In this document: positions 33,790 to 42,701 of the stretch, piece after piece
How positions within the stretch are numbered: the first letter of the stretch is position 1
How the letters are laid out: every line of letters starts with the position of its first letter
NCBI GenBank assembly: GCA_942493385.1
Contig: OW818699.1
Span: 3,782,001 to 3,846,000 of the forward strand
Direction of reading: 5' to 3'
DNA from: UBA8389 sp942493385
GTDB taxonomy: Bacteria; Bacteroidota; Bacteroidia; Bacteroidales; UBA1402
Length of the DNA stretch: 64,000 nucleotides
The notes under the pieces: model-generated
Seen by the model: the letters and a program-made list of their open reading frames with translations, nothing else
Database searches by the model: none
What the model was told of the DNA's origin: nothing
Translations under genes and position numbers: made by a program

Positions 33790-34210
33790 AATGTTCTTTT
33801 TTGATAAATGATTTTTGTTGAATACAAGTTTTATTGCACAATGGATGTGCAGCATTACTCAACCAAAAATCATCATCAAAATCAAAACATTTTTTATAAG
33901 CGTAGAACTTTATTTTTGGTACATTTTCAAATATCCAGATACTATTCTTTTGACAAAAAATAGTTTTAGATTCAAAATAACGCAGATAATTTTCCCAATT
34001 GGAAATTGGAATTACGAAAATTCTTTTACTCTGATATTGAGTGAAATAATAACAAGTGGATCGTTTAATCGATGCTTTCGAACCAACAAGCTCAATCTTT
34101 ACAGGGCTCCTATGCTCTTGAAAACCATAGACATACCCCCCGACTGAGAAATTCATCAGCATCACGAGAAAAAGACACAGCGCCTTTCCAAGTTGAATTT
34201 TTGATTTCAT
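33770..34210 (-). CDS. Small secreted or membrane-anchored protein, unknown
   Basis: The product is 146 aa from the Met at 34210 (MKSKIQLGKALCLFLVMLMN). There is one hydrophobic N-terminal segment, then a basic, aromatic-rich region with five Cys (STCYYF, TIFCQKN, KKCFDF, PLCNKTC). No family was recognised. It overlaps the DUF4386-like gene by 20 bp. Composition is AT-rich like its neighbours. Confidence 0.5.
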   Translation of the reverse strand: MKSKIQLGKALCLFLVMLMNFSVGGYVYGFQEHRSPVKIELVGSKASIKRSTCYYFTQYQSKRIFVIPISNWENYLRYFESKTIFCQKNSIWIFENVPKIKFYAYKKCFDFDDDFWLSNAAHPLCNKTCIQQKSFIKKEHYENFIL

Positions 34211-34287
34211 ATCCAAAGGTTTGTAATGAATGCCAAATGCCAAAGATAATCATGTAAGTCATATCTTGCGTATTTAGACCCTTAAAC

Positions 34288-34326
34288 GCCTGTAGCTTAG
34301 CTGGAGTTAGCAGCAGGCATTTTTTA
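34288..34326 (+). terminator. Plus-strand-oriented intrinsic terminator in a minus-strand gene run
   Basis: GCCTG (34288-34292) pairs with CAGGC (34314-34318), with an additional inner GCT/AGC pairing, and is followed by ATTTTTTA. The U-tract is on the plus strand, although all surrounding genes are on the minus strand. The TATCTTGC at 34262-34269 could be a weak promoter for a very short plus-strand RNA. Confidence 0.35.
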
Positions 34327-35145
34327 TAAACATCGTTCGAGAAGATTAAATGCCCTTTCATCATCTGTGTCCAGTCCAATGGCTTTTTGAAAATCTTTTT
34401 TAGCTCTTTTCAAGTCGCCTCGGGTCAGGTATACTTGCCCACGAGTAATGTATGGAGCATCGTAATTGCTTTTTATCTTTATCGCTTTGTTAGCCCACTC
34501 AAACGCTTTGTCGTAGTCTTTCATCTTGAAATAAACTTCGCCTACATTGTTTACCAATATCCATTCACCAGGGTTCTCGGCTAACAAATCTGTAAATGTC
34601 TTCATTGCCTCATTTAATTGTCCTCTAGCCATTTGAATATCGGCAATATTGTTGATTGCAGGCACGCTGTTTCTTTTAAATTTGAGAACCGCATACAAGT
34701 CTTGGAGCCCAGAAGCTGTATCTTTCATCAGTATAAACAAATGACTGCGATTAATCAACGTAGCTTCATTCAAAGAATCAATCTGAAATGACTTGGTAAA
34801 ATCATCCATCGCGCCATTATAGTCCTTTAATTGTACACGTAATGTGGCTCGATTATTCAGAACATAGACACTATTTGGATGAAGTTTATTTGCCATGTCA
34901 TAGGACTCCAATGCTTTTCCCTTCTTATCGAATCGACGTTGAACAGTACCTAAATTGGTATATACGACATACAGATCCTTATAATCACCAAACTGATCTA
35001 TAATCTTTTGATACATTTGCTCAGCCGATTTGTAATCCTGCTTACTAAAACTTATCTCAGCTTTACGAAACAATTCGTCTAGAGATTGAGCATAGGATAT
35101 CGATGATATCATTACAAAACAAAATAATAATGCGTTCAATTTCAT
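34324..35145 (-). CDS. Secreted TPR-repeat protein
   Basis: The product is 273 aa with signal peptide MKLNALLFCFVMISSISYA. Six or seven tetratricopeptide repeats are visible, for example AEISFSKQDYKSAEQMYQKI, NLGTVQRRFDKKGKALESYD, NNVGEVYFKMKDYDKAFEWA and TRGQVYLTRGDLKRAKKDFQ. It is probably a periplasmic scaffold for protein-protein contacts; partner unknown. Confidence 0.8.
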   Translation of the reverse strand: MKLNALLFCFVMISSISYAQSLDELFRKAEISFSKQDYKSAEQMYQKIIDQFGDYKDLYVVYTNLGTVQRRFDKKGKALESYDMANKLHPNSVYVLNNRATLRVQLKDYNGAMDDFTKSFQIDSLNEATLINRSHLFILMKDTASGLQDLYAVLKFKRNSVPAINNIADIQMARGQLNEAMKTFTDLLAENPGEWILVNNVGEVYFKMKDYDKAFEWANKAIKIKSNYDAPYITRGQVYLTRGDLKRAKKDFQKAIGLDTDDERAFNLLERCL

Positions 35146-35254
35146 GGTGTTATCATTATTGGAAATTTCAAAATGCCGGTTTTATGCTTGCGGTTAACGG
35201 AAAGCTAAGCCGCGGCCGCCTTATTGGCTGTGGATTAGGTGGTGTATGCCTCGT
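35146..35254. other. GC-rich intergenic segment with imperfect inverted repeats
   Basis: This 109 bp gap stands out against AT-rich neighbours. It contains GCGGTTAAC and GCTAAGCCGC (35189-35213), which can pair around GGAAA, and the self-complementary GCCGCGGC (35209-35216). No coding frame is convincing. It may be a cassette-type or REP-type element. Confidence 0.35.
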
Positions 35255-35890
35255 CTATTTTTTTTCTATTTTCGTGATTATCTGTCTATTATCCGCAAAT
35301 AGAAATCTCAAAACATAAATACCCGGAGCAAATCCACACATGTCAATTATTCTCTTATCATTTGAAATGGACAGTTGTAATCGCCCAATATCATCAAACA
35401 ATTGCATGAATTTTAGTTTATCATCCGTTTTTGTTTTCACCCTTAAACATTCACTATCAGAATCATAATAAACATCTGTTGAGTAGTCATCTTTAACAAC
35501 AGTTTGGATACCATTGAATAAATAACTGATATTTAGTAATTCGTTATCTATCTGAATTATTGTATCTGAACTTGAAGCTTTTATTCCTATCCTAAGATCA
35601 AAATTGCATAAACATGTAGCCGCAACATCACTTGTCTCAATTATTTTAATTGAAATTGTATCCGTCACTTTTCGGATTATTCCGGCTTTTCTACTTGCAC
35701 AATTTGCCTCTATCCGCCATGTAATTATAACAGAATCAGATACTAAAGTTACATTGTACTTGGTCAACTTTGAATTTCTCAAATCTGACTTGATGCAACT
35801 TGAATTTATATGTCTTATCGTATCTTGCGAGTAGGCAGTTATCCAAACTACCATCATCAGGAAAAGAATCAATAATTTAATTTTCTTCAT
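35255..35890 (-). CDS. Small secreted protein with T9SS-type C-terminus
   Basis: The product is 211 aa with signal peptide MKKIKLLILFLMMVVWITAY. The middle is beta-rich with four Cys (CIKSD, CASRK, CLCNFD). The last 60 residues (LKFMQLFDDIGRLQLSISND to NRQIITKIEKK) follow the T9SS type A pattern ending in a basic KK. No functional domain was recognised. Extracellular or surface-attached. Confidence 0.6.
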   Translation of the reverse strand: MKKIKLLILFLMMVVWITAYSQDTIRHINSSCIKSDLRNSKLTKYNVTLVSDSVIITWRIEANCASRKAGIIRKVTDTISIKIIETSDVAATCLCNFDLRIGIKASSSDTIIQIDNELLNISYLFNGIQTVVKDDYSTDVYYDSDSECLRVKTKTDDKLKFMQLFDDIGRLQLSISNDKRIIDMCGFAPGIYVLRFLFADNRQIITKIEKK

Positions 35891-35939
35891 ACTCTTAATT
35901 TTTTTTTAGTTTGCAAAATGAGTGAAGTGTGCGATTCTT

Positions 35940-36113
35940 AAATGCACGTATCATTGCATCCAGCGCGATGGGCTATGCTAGTGCGTTCAGCCAAACATTT
36001 CCCAGTTTGGATTCTTCGACGCGACCGGCAACGTGTGCGAAGTGGAGGAGCTTGGGTTCCCAGATGGATACGAGGCGGCGGATTTCGGCGGTGTGAGCGG
36101 AAAATTGGTTCAT
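35940..36113 (-). pseudogene. Remnant of a DinB-family gene
   Basis: Starting at ATG 36113 the minus strand reads MNQFSAHTAEIRRLVSIWEP, KLLH, then directly HVAGRVEESKLGNVWLNALA and a stop (TAG, 35973-35975). Past the stop the frame continues PIALDAMIRAF. In intact DinB-like proteins of Bacteroidota the first block is the N-terminal helix. The second belongs to the far C-terminal helices (pattern HVIxNVxxxKLxxxWISALN, then xxLxAMIxDY). So about 80 codons appear deleted in frame, one Gln codon became TAG, and the 3' end is lost. Confidence 0.5.
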
Positions 36114-36401
36114 GGACGACAGGTTGGGTGAAACGGCAGGGTTGCGTTAAGGGAATGTAATCCTGCTGTATGGGTTACAAATCTATAAAGATTTTTTGAT
36201 ATTGGTGGGGGTTGGGGGAGAAAATGATGATGGTGAGGGAATAATGTGTGACTTGGGGTAAAAATGCAAAAAAATATAACGAAAGTGGTTTAAAGCAAAT
36301 GGGAGTGAAAAGTATTGAACATCTCTATTGGGAGGATTGAAGGATGAATTGATGTATCTTCGCACGCAAAAATTCATCCACTTTAATAAAAACCATGATC
36401 G
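36114..36401. other. Intergenic region with a G-rich tract
   Basis: No gene was recognised. Two runs of five G (36207-36211, 36214-36218) are followed by GGG (36237-36239) and GGGG (36255-36258). A TATCTTCG at 36355-36362 is a near-consensus -7 box for the esterase gene. Confidence 0.4.
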
Positions 36402-37310
36402 ATGAAAAAAGCAGTTGTCATCTTTTTCCTTTTAGCTTCATTTTTAGCGCTCAATGCAAAAACAGGTAATTCAGTCGAAGTTGCTCATAAACTGAAAAAT
36501 GCGCCTACTCCAAGTGCCGGTTACGGGAAAGAACTTGGTGATTTTAAGAGCGGGACGTATACCATCACCAGTGCAGGGCTTAATCGCCAGTATACCATTG
36601 ATATTCCCAAAAAATACAACAAAAAAACCAAGTATCGTTTGATTTTCGCCATGCACATGATGGGGGGGCATATGCAAACTATGATTGATCAAAACTATTA
36701 TGGTCTTAAAACGTATGCCGAAAGAGATAAAGTTCCTGTTATTTTCGTTGCGCCGGAGGGTTACACCGACCGTTCTCCTTGGCGTGGATGGGATGACAAA
36801 GATCACATCTTCTTTGCTGATATGCTCAAATTGTTTAAAAATACATTGAGCATTGACACCTCTCGCGTATTTTGCTGTGGCTTTAGCTTTGGTGCCATGA
36901 TTACCTATTCCTTGTCGTTGGCTTTTCAGGATGATCTTCGTGCTGTAGCTTGTTATGCTCCAGCTAATTGGAACATTTATCTTCCTGAAAACAAGCGCAA
37001 ACCGCTTGCTTTCTTTAGCACAACGGGTACTGAAGACGGTCTTTGCAAGTATGTCAACTCCGATGTACTCAAACAAGGTGGTAAGTATTGTGTATTGACA
37101 CACATCGAAGACAATGGGTTAAAAGTAATGCCAGAAATACCGATAGCGACGACACCGACTCACATCACGACGGAATTTAAAGGACTTCCGGAGGAATATC
37201 CGGTAATCTTTGGTTCCTTCGTGGGTGGTCATACCGAAAACGTTAAAGATCCTGAATCGGATGTCAATTGGGTTTCGAAAGAAACGTGGGATTTCTTTAT
37301 GCGGTTCTAG
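36402..37310 (+). CDS. Secreted CE1-like esterase (feruloyl/acetyl xylan esterase type)
   Basis: The product is 302 aa with a signal peptide (MKKAVVIFFLLASFLALNA). The alpha/beta-hydrolase core shows RLIFAMHMMGGHM (oxyanion region), VAPEGYTDRSPWRGWDDKD, the nucleophile elbow GFSFGAMITY with Ser162, and GGHTENV with His277. Asp in TGTEDGLC is the likely acid. The arrangement matches CE1/PHB depolymerase-like esterases that remove ferulate or acetate from hemicellulose or pectin. Precedes the PL11 gene on the same strand, separated by a terminator. Confidence 0.78.
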   Translation: MKKAVVIFFLLASFLALNAKTGNSVEVAHKLKNAPTPSAGYGKELGDFKSGTYTITSAGLNRQYTIDIPKKYNKKTKYRLIFAMHMMGGHMQTMIDQNYYGLKTYAERDKVPVIFVAPEGYTDRSPWRGWDDKDHIFFADMLKLFKNTLSIDTSRVFCCGFSFGAMITYSLSLAFQDDLRAVACYAPANWNIYLPENKRKPLAFFSTTGTEDGLCKYVNSDVLKQGGKYCVLTHIEDNGLKVMPEIPIATTPTHITTEFKGLPEEYPVIFGSFVGGHTENVKDPESDVNWVSKETWDFFMRF

Positions 37311-37359
37311 ATGCAATGGCGTTTTGGAGGGATCGACGGGTTCAGTAATTAAGGCGAAG

Positions 37360-37382
37360 TGGCATCAATCGATGCCATTTTT
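37360..37382 (+). terminator. Intrinsic terminator after the esterase gene
   Basis: TGGCATC (37360-37366) and GATGCCA (37371-37377) form a 7 bp stem with loop AATC, followed by TTTTTC. Confidence 0.75.
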
Positions 37383-37429
37383 CATTCATAATATGTCAGA
37401 ATCCTAACCTACATCAAGCGGGGTTGCCG

Positions 37430-37437
37430 TACTTTTG
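37430..37437 (+). promoter_or_regulatory. Promoter -7 box (TACTTTTG) for the PL11 gene
   Basis: Perfect match to TAnnTTTG, 35 nt before the start at 37473. No clear -33 element. Confidence 0.4.
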
Positions 37438-37472
37438 GAACGTTTTTTGTCCTAACCATAAATACTACTCTC

Positions 37473-40400
37473 GTGAATATACTTTTCAGATTGATTTTTG
37501 TTTTGCTGCTATTGATTGGAACAGCAGGTAAAGTGAGCGCTCAGCGCAATGTTGACAAACTTGACCGTGGCTTGGTGACCACCATTGCGCAGAATGGTAG
37601 TGGCAACTTTATTAGCTGGCGAATTCTGGGTGAGGAGTATTACGATGTGACGTACAACCTCTATGCGGACAATACCAAAATAGCTTCCAATTTGAAGGTA
37701 TCGAATTTCGTTCACGCTGCTGGTACTGCCGCTACCAAATACCGGGTGAGCCCTGTGGTGCGGGGAGTGGAAGGTGAAAAGTGTTTGGAGAAGAGCCGTT
37801 GGAGCGGCGCAGATACGTACTCGCTGACCGGATTCACGACGGGTTATCAAGATATTACCGGCCAGGCGGTGACGGACCGTGCCGGACTGGATGCCACATC
37901 CGCGTATGAATTCAACGATGTCGTGGCTGCCGATGTGAACGGTGACGGGCAGTTGGAACTCATCTGCAAACGAAACTACACGGGCGACCGTTACGTTACC
38001 AGCAACACCACCCTTTTCAACCGCATCGAAATACTTACCCTTTCGGGCGTACGACTTTGGTGGATCGACCTTGGCCCCAACTTGATGGCCGGTCCGGATG
38101 AGCAGTGGGATGCCATTGCTTTTGACTGGGACATGGATGGCAAGGCTGAGGTGTTGATGCGTGGTGCCGACAACATGATCATCCACAAGTCGGACGGAAC
38201 CACGATGACCATCGGTGATAGTCCGACCTACGACTCCCGCACGGTGAACAATTCGCAATACACGAGCGTGGGTAACGAATACCTCCTGTATCTGAATGGT
38301 GAAACGGGTGAGCCCTACCCCATTGGCGACAACGACAAGCTCTGGAAGACGTATCCGCTCAAACGCTATGAAACTGGCGAAAGTTCGTTGGCCGTATGGG
38401 GCAACGAAGGGGATGGTGGTCACCGTTCGACCAAGCATTACTTTGGTGCGCCGTATCTGGACGGGAAGAAACCTTCCATCTTTCTTGGCCGCGGCACCTA
38501 CACGCGTCATAAGTTTGCTGCATTCGATGTGGATCCAGCCACTCACAAACTTACCCAGCGCTGGTACTGGACCAACAACATAGGTGGAAGTCCTTGGTTT
38601 GGACAGGGTTACCACAATTTTGCCATTCAGGACGTCGATATGGACGGTCGCGACGAAATCATGTTCGGCTCCATGACCATTGATGACAACGGTAAAGGAC
38701 TTTCCACTAGTGGATTGGGTCATGGAGACGCTCAGCACTGCGGGGACCTCGACCCCTATCGATGGGGTTTGGAGCAATTTACATGCAACGAGTCGTCACC
38801 CAACATGAACTTTCGAAACGCCACGACCTCCGAACTCTATTTTCGTTCGCAAGGAACGAGCGATGATGGCCGTGCGCTCATGGGCAAATTCTCCAACAGC
38901 TATCCCGGTTGCTTGGGACGTTCGGTGAATACTGGTTTTGTAAGCTCCGTGGCCGACAAGATCATCAGTGAAATAACGGCAGAGAGCTTCATCACTTGGA
39001 GCAACCTCAATTTCCGGATTTACTGGGATGGCGATCTACTGGAAGAAGTGCTGGATAGTCCAGGTACGGCCAGGCAGCCCAAGATTGACAAACCTGGAGT
39101 GGGCCGCATCTTCCTAGCCAATGCCGGGAACATGAACAACGATTCCAAGAACAACCCTTGCATAAGCGGCGATATACTCGGCGACTGGCGCGAGGAAATT
39201 GTTATCCGGAACGGTACGGGGATGCGCATCTACACATCGAACTACACCACATCGTATCGCATTCCTACCCTTTGGCACGACCACGGATACCGACAGGCCA
39301 TGGTGTGGGAAACCATTGGCTACAACTTGCCCCCTCATCCTTCCTTCTTCCTTGGAGAGTTGGAAGGCATCACCGCAGCACCTCCTGTACTCACTACCAC
39401 CGGCCGTGATCTCGTAGCAAACGCTGGTACCATCGGTTCAGCCGATGTGGACAAACACGTGTTGGTGTTTGAGAATCAAAACAATACCATCACGGTGGAA
39501 GATGGAGTTCGGCCATGGAATGTGATCTTCAATGTCCCCTCTTGGACCCAAGGTCAGAACAACTCCGAAACCAGTTCGAAAATTGCTCCGGTCACTCAGT
39601 TCTACACCTCCACGGTGACAGGGGGTGCCTTTGGAGGGCCCATGCGTTTGGTCAAACAAGGGGAGGGAGAACTCATCCTGCCAGCAGTGGATCAATTGTA
39701 CACCGGTAACACCGATGTGTGGAACGGTACGCTGACCTTTAACGGCAAACTTCTTGGCTCCACCCTTTGGTTGAATCGTCATACGGTGCTGAACTCCAAC
39801 GGTGGGCAGTTTCGCAGCATCAAGGCAGACTACAACGCGACCATCCGCCCGGGTGGAAAGACTACGATCGGCACCATCACCACCGACACGCTCAAACTCG
39901 GTTTTGGCGCACGGCTACAGATGGATCTTTCGAGCAATTTGGGGGCCGACAAGATCAACGCCAAATACCTCTCCATCGAGACAAAGACGTGGAAGTACGG
40001 TCCCAAGTATCTGACGCCCATCGTTGAATGCGTGGTGGTGAACCCCACCATCGGCACCTACGATCTGGGCGCGGTTGACACCATTGTCGGGTTGCTCTCC
40101 AACGTCGTCATCGAAGGCATTGGAACCTCCTTGAAGGCGTCACTCTCCCATACCAACAAGCATCTTTACCTCACCATTTCCAACGTTCGGGAGGCTTCCT
40201 CCATTATTTGGAACGGCAAGGAAAATGCCATTTGGGACTTTGCACAGTCTAAAAACTTCACTTCTGCCACCGATTCCACGGCCGTGACCGAATACTTCAT
40301 CTCAGGTGACAAGGTGCTTTTTGACGCCACCGGAAGCCAAAAGAGCATTACGCTCAAGGGGCAGTTGGAAGCAGACAGCATTCTAGTGGACGGCAATGCG

Positions 40401-42098
40401 GCTTATACCTTCGGAGGCACCGGATCCATCGTTGGCGCATCCAAGCTCATCAAGCGTGGCACTGGCGCACTCACCATCACCACCGACAACTCCTTCACAG
40501 GGGGAGTTCGCATCAGTGGCGGAACCGTGGTTGTAACATCGCTCAGCAATGATAACCTGGCACTCGGCCAACTCGGTGGCGTCAATGCCTCTGCGGCAAA
40601 GTTCATCATGGAGAACGGAGCTACCCTTCAAACGTCTGGTGCCGTCACGCAGGGTTCGTACATGCAGATGTTGGGAGAGCAAGGTGGCATCATCAACAAT
40701 GCCGGCGATTTCTTCGTGAACAAGGCCATCGTTGGCACGACCCTGACCAAAAAAGGAACGGGTTGGATGAAGCTGAATGTGAACAACAGTGTGGACCGTC
40801 TCGTCATCACTGCCGGCACGGTACAGTGCATCGCCAGTTCGTTACCGGGAAAGACTGTTGAGTTTCAGAGCGGCACGTTGCTGGAGAACACCAGCAGCAG
40901 CTATGCCATCCAGGTGTCCAAGAACATGAGCGGAACGCAGACCCTCGTGAACAATGCGAGCTTTACCAACAAGGTGACCGGCCAGGGTACACTCACCATC
41001 AACTGTCCGGTCATTGCCGGCTCGGGTTGGTACGCCACCCGTACTCGAATAAAAGGCGACTGGAGTCTGTTTGAGGGAACTATCAAGGCTGTGGGCAGTT
41101 ACGGAACCAGCGACACCGATCCGCGTTTTACACTCGACGCCACGACAGGCTTACCCAAGGGGAACCTGAACATTGCAGCCACAACTACGGTTCAAAACAC
41201 CGGTAAGACCTTTACGATTGGTACGGTTTCTGGGGGCGGCAAGTTGGGCGGATGGGCTTCTTTCGCCAACGATGGTGGTTCGGGAACCAACACCTGGAGA
41301 CTAGGAAACGATACAGACTGGAGCTGGACGGGCATTGTCACTGCCAACTCGAACCTGGTGAAGATAGGCAGCGGAAAGGTTAGTCTTTCTGGAACACACA
41401 ACCACACCGGCAACACGATCGTTGAGGTAGGACAACTCTTCATCACCGGTAATACCGTGAAACTCGGAACGGGCGCGCTCACTGTGAAGAAAGATGCCAA
41501 ACTTTGCGGCATCACTGGTACAGGAGCTCTTTCGAACAGCGCATACACCTTCGAATCCGGTGCCTCTCTTCAGGTAGGCAACACCGCTACATCCACGACC
41601 GGAATTCTTGATTTCGGCAGCAAAAACGTGACCGTGGCCAAGGGGGCTGTGGTAGAGATGGGCATTTATTCTGCGCAGAGCTATACCACGTTGCAGCATA
41701 TAAACCTATTCACCATGAACGGTACCATCCGTCTACAATGGAGCAACTGGATACCTGTGCTTGGTGACAGCATTCAATTGTTCCAAAATGTACTGACTTT
41801 TGCTGGAACACCCACCTTGGAGAACATGGTGGTAGATGCAGCGAAGGGTCTCTACTGGGACACCGCCGACCTGGCATCCAAGGGCCTCTTACGGGTCACG
41901 AACGTTGTTGGAATGAAGGATACGAAGGCTTCGTTATTGAAGGCATTCGTCAAGGACGGCAAGGTTTTTGTCCCTGGAGCCAATGACGTTCGCATCTACA
42001 CTTTAAAGGGCATGCGCGTTGACCCTACATCCAATTTGAGCCCTGGAGCCTACATCGTCGTTGCGGATGGGTACACAACCAAGATTAGTGTCGAGTAA
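37473..42098 (+). CDS. PL11 rhamnogalacturonan lyase fused to PATR repeats and T9SS-type tail
   Basis: The product is 1541 aa with signal peptide MNILFRLIFVLLLLIGTAG. Residues about 25-640 are a PL11 eight-bladed propeller: NVDKLDRGLVTT, DVVAADVNGDGQLELICKRN (Ca-binding), AFDWDMDGKAEVLMRGAD, IQDVDMDGRDEIMFGSM and GDWREEIVIRNG. Residues about 640-1480 contain autotransporter-type PATR strands, with four clear units: LVKQGEGELILP (about 715), LIKRGTGALTIT (about 989), LTKKGTGWMKLN (about 1089) and LVKIGSGKVSLSG (about 1294). The end (VRIYTLKGMRVDPTSNLSPG) is T9SS-sorting-like. PL11 enzymes cut the rhamnogalacturonan I backbone; the usual length is about 600 aa. Confidence 0.88.
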   Translation: MNILFRLIFVLLLLIGTAGKVSAQRNVDKLDRGLVTTIAQNGSGNFISWRILGEEYYDVTYNLYADNTKIASNLKVSNFVHAAGTAATKYRVSPVVRGVEGEKCLEKSRWSGADTYSLTGFTTGYQDITGQAVTDRAGLDATSAYEFNDVVAADVNGDGQLELICKRNYTGDRYVTSNTTLFNRIEILTLSGVRLWWIDLGPNLMAGPDEQWDAIAFDWDMDGKAEVLMRGADNMIIHKSDGTTMTIGDSPTYDSRTVNNSQYTSVGNEYLLYLNGETGEPYPIGDNDKLWKTYPLKRYETGESSLAVWGNEGDGGHRSTKHYFGAPYLDGKKPSIFLGRGTYTRHKFAAFDVDPATHKLTQRWYWTNNIGGSPWFGQGYHNFAIQDVDMDGRDEIMFGSMTIDDNGKGLSTSGLGHGDAQHCGDLDPYRWGLEQFTCNESSPNMNFRNATTSELYFRSQGTSDDGRALMGKFSNSYPGCLGRSVNTGFVSSVADKIISEITAESFITWSNLNFRIYWDGDLLEEVLDSPGTARQPKIDKPGVGRIFLANAGNMNNDSKNNPCISGDILGDWREEIVIRNGTGMRIYTSNYTTSYRIPTLWHDHGYRQAMVWETIGYNLPPHPSFFLGELEGITAAPPVLTTTGRDLVANAGTIGSADVDKHVLVFENQNNTITVEDGVRPWNVIFNVPSWTQGQNNSETSSKIAPVTQFYTSTVTGGAFGGPMRLVKQGEGELILPAVDQLYTGNTDVWNGTLTFNGKLLGSTLWLNRHTVLNSNGGQFRSIKADYNATIRPGGKTTIGTITTDTLKLGFGARLQMDLSSNLGADKINAKYLSIETKTWKYGPKYLTPIVECVVVNPTIGTYDLGAVDTIVGLLSNVVIEGIGTSLKASLSHTNKHLYLTISNVREASSIIWNGKENAIWDFAQSKNFTSATDSTAVTEYFISGDKVLFDATGSQKSITLKGQLEADSILVDGNAAYTFGGTGSIVGASKLIKRGTGALTITTDNSFTGGVRISGGTVVVTSLSNDNLALGQLGGVNASAAKFIMENGATLQTSGAVTQGSYMQMLGEQGGIINNAGDFFVNKAIVGTTLTKKGTGWMKLNVNNSVDRLVITAGTVQCIASSLPGKTVEFQSGTLLENTSSSYAIQVSKNMSGTQTLVNNASFTNKVTGQGTLTINCPVIAGSGWYATRTRIKGDWSLFEGTIKAVGSYGTSDTDPRFTLDATTGLPKGNLNIAATTTVQNTGKTFTIGTVSGGGKLGGWASFANDGGSGTNTWRLGNDTDWSWTGIVTANSNLVKIGSGKVSLSGTHNHTGNTIVEVGQLFITGNTVKLGTGALTVKKDAKLCGITGTGALSNSAYTFESGASLQVGNTATSTTGILDFGSKNVTVAKGAVVEMGIYSAQSYTTLQHINLFTMNGTIRLQWSNWIPVLGDSIQLFQNVLTFAGTPTLENMVVDAAKGLYWDTADLASKGLLRVTNVVGMKDTKASLLKAFVKDGKVFVPGANDVRIYTLKGMRVDPTSNLSPGAYIVVADGYTTKISVE

Positions 42099-42107
42099 AC
42101 GCTAGTT

Positions 42108-42680
42108 TTAGTCAATCACAACATCATACTTATCCAACAATCCGACTACTCCTGAAAGGGAGAATTTGGCCTTTTTGAGTTTGTTGAGTTGGGGGTCGAT
42201 GGAGTAGTTGTAGGAGGTTCGGAAGTCAACAAACTCGAGGTTGCTGTGATCGAAGCGAGCTTGTAATAGGTTGCATTCGCTAAAAAGGGAATGGTTCAAG
42301 TCGCATTCAGTAAAGTCGGCCTCTTTGAATTGGGATTTGTGGAAGACGGTCTTTTTGATTTTGAGTTTATAAAAGGAGGCGTAATCGAGTTGGCAATTAT
42401 CGAAGGAAAAGGAGAAGCCAAAGTCGTTGCAATCTTCAAAATGAAGGCCGAGCATCTTGCAATCGGTAAACTTAACGTTGAATAGGGTGGTATTGTGTAG
42501 CTTCGACAGGCTTAAATTGCAACTGGAGAATTCGCAATCGACAAACTTCAAATTGCTTAAATCCATTTCGGACAGGACGCAATTAACGAATCTGCAATTT
42601 TCGAATTCGCTGTAAAGCAGTCGATCTTTCTGAAAATTCAACTTTTCGAAGGAAGTGTCCTTGATGTACGATTCTGGCAT
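42108..42680 (-). CDS. Pentapeptide-repeat protein
   Basis: The product is 190 aa with tandem A(D/N)LxX-type pentapeptides across most of the length, for example CRFVNCVLSEMDLSNLKFVD and FKEADFTECDLNHSLFSECN. The predicted right-handed quadrilateral helix is shared with Qnr/MfpA DNA mimics. The C-terminal DFRTSYNYSIDPQLNKLKKA is common in Bacteroidota members of this group. No secretion signal, hence cytoplasmic. Gyrase protection is only a family analogy. Confidence 0.85.
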   Translation of the reverse strand: MPESYIKDTSFEKLNFQKDRLLYSEFENCRFVNCVLSEMDLSNLKFVDCEFSSCNLSLSKLHNTTLFNVKFTDCKMLGLHFEDCNDFGFSFSFDNCQLDYASFYKLKIKKTVFHKSQFKEADFTECDLNHSLFSECNLLQARFDHSNLEFVDFRTSYNYSIDPQLNKLKKAKFSLSGVVGLLDKYDVVID

Positions 42681-42701
42681 TAGGTGTAAAAATAAAGCGG
42701 C

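Noticed and set aside
34281..34320. tRNA-like sequence (D-arm resemblance)
   Set aside because: No acceptor-stem closure, anticodon arm, T-arm or CCA end could be laid out, so it is not called a tRNA. It is kept only as an oddity in the terminator finding.
35103..35318. 71-codon plus-strand frame across the GC-rich gap
   Set aside because: It spans the start of the TPR gene and the end of the T9SS gene on the other strand. The hydrophobic C-terminus is antisense of a T9SS tail.
37509..38777. 422-codon open frame antisense to the PL11 gene
   Set aside because: It mirrors a strongly coding, GC-rich sense frame, lacks a start context, promoter or recognisable domain, and its composition (many Val, His, Thr) is typical of a shadow frame.
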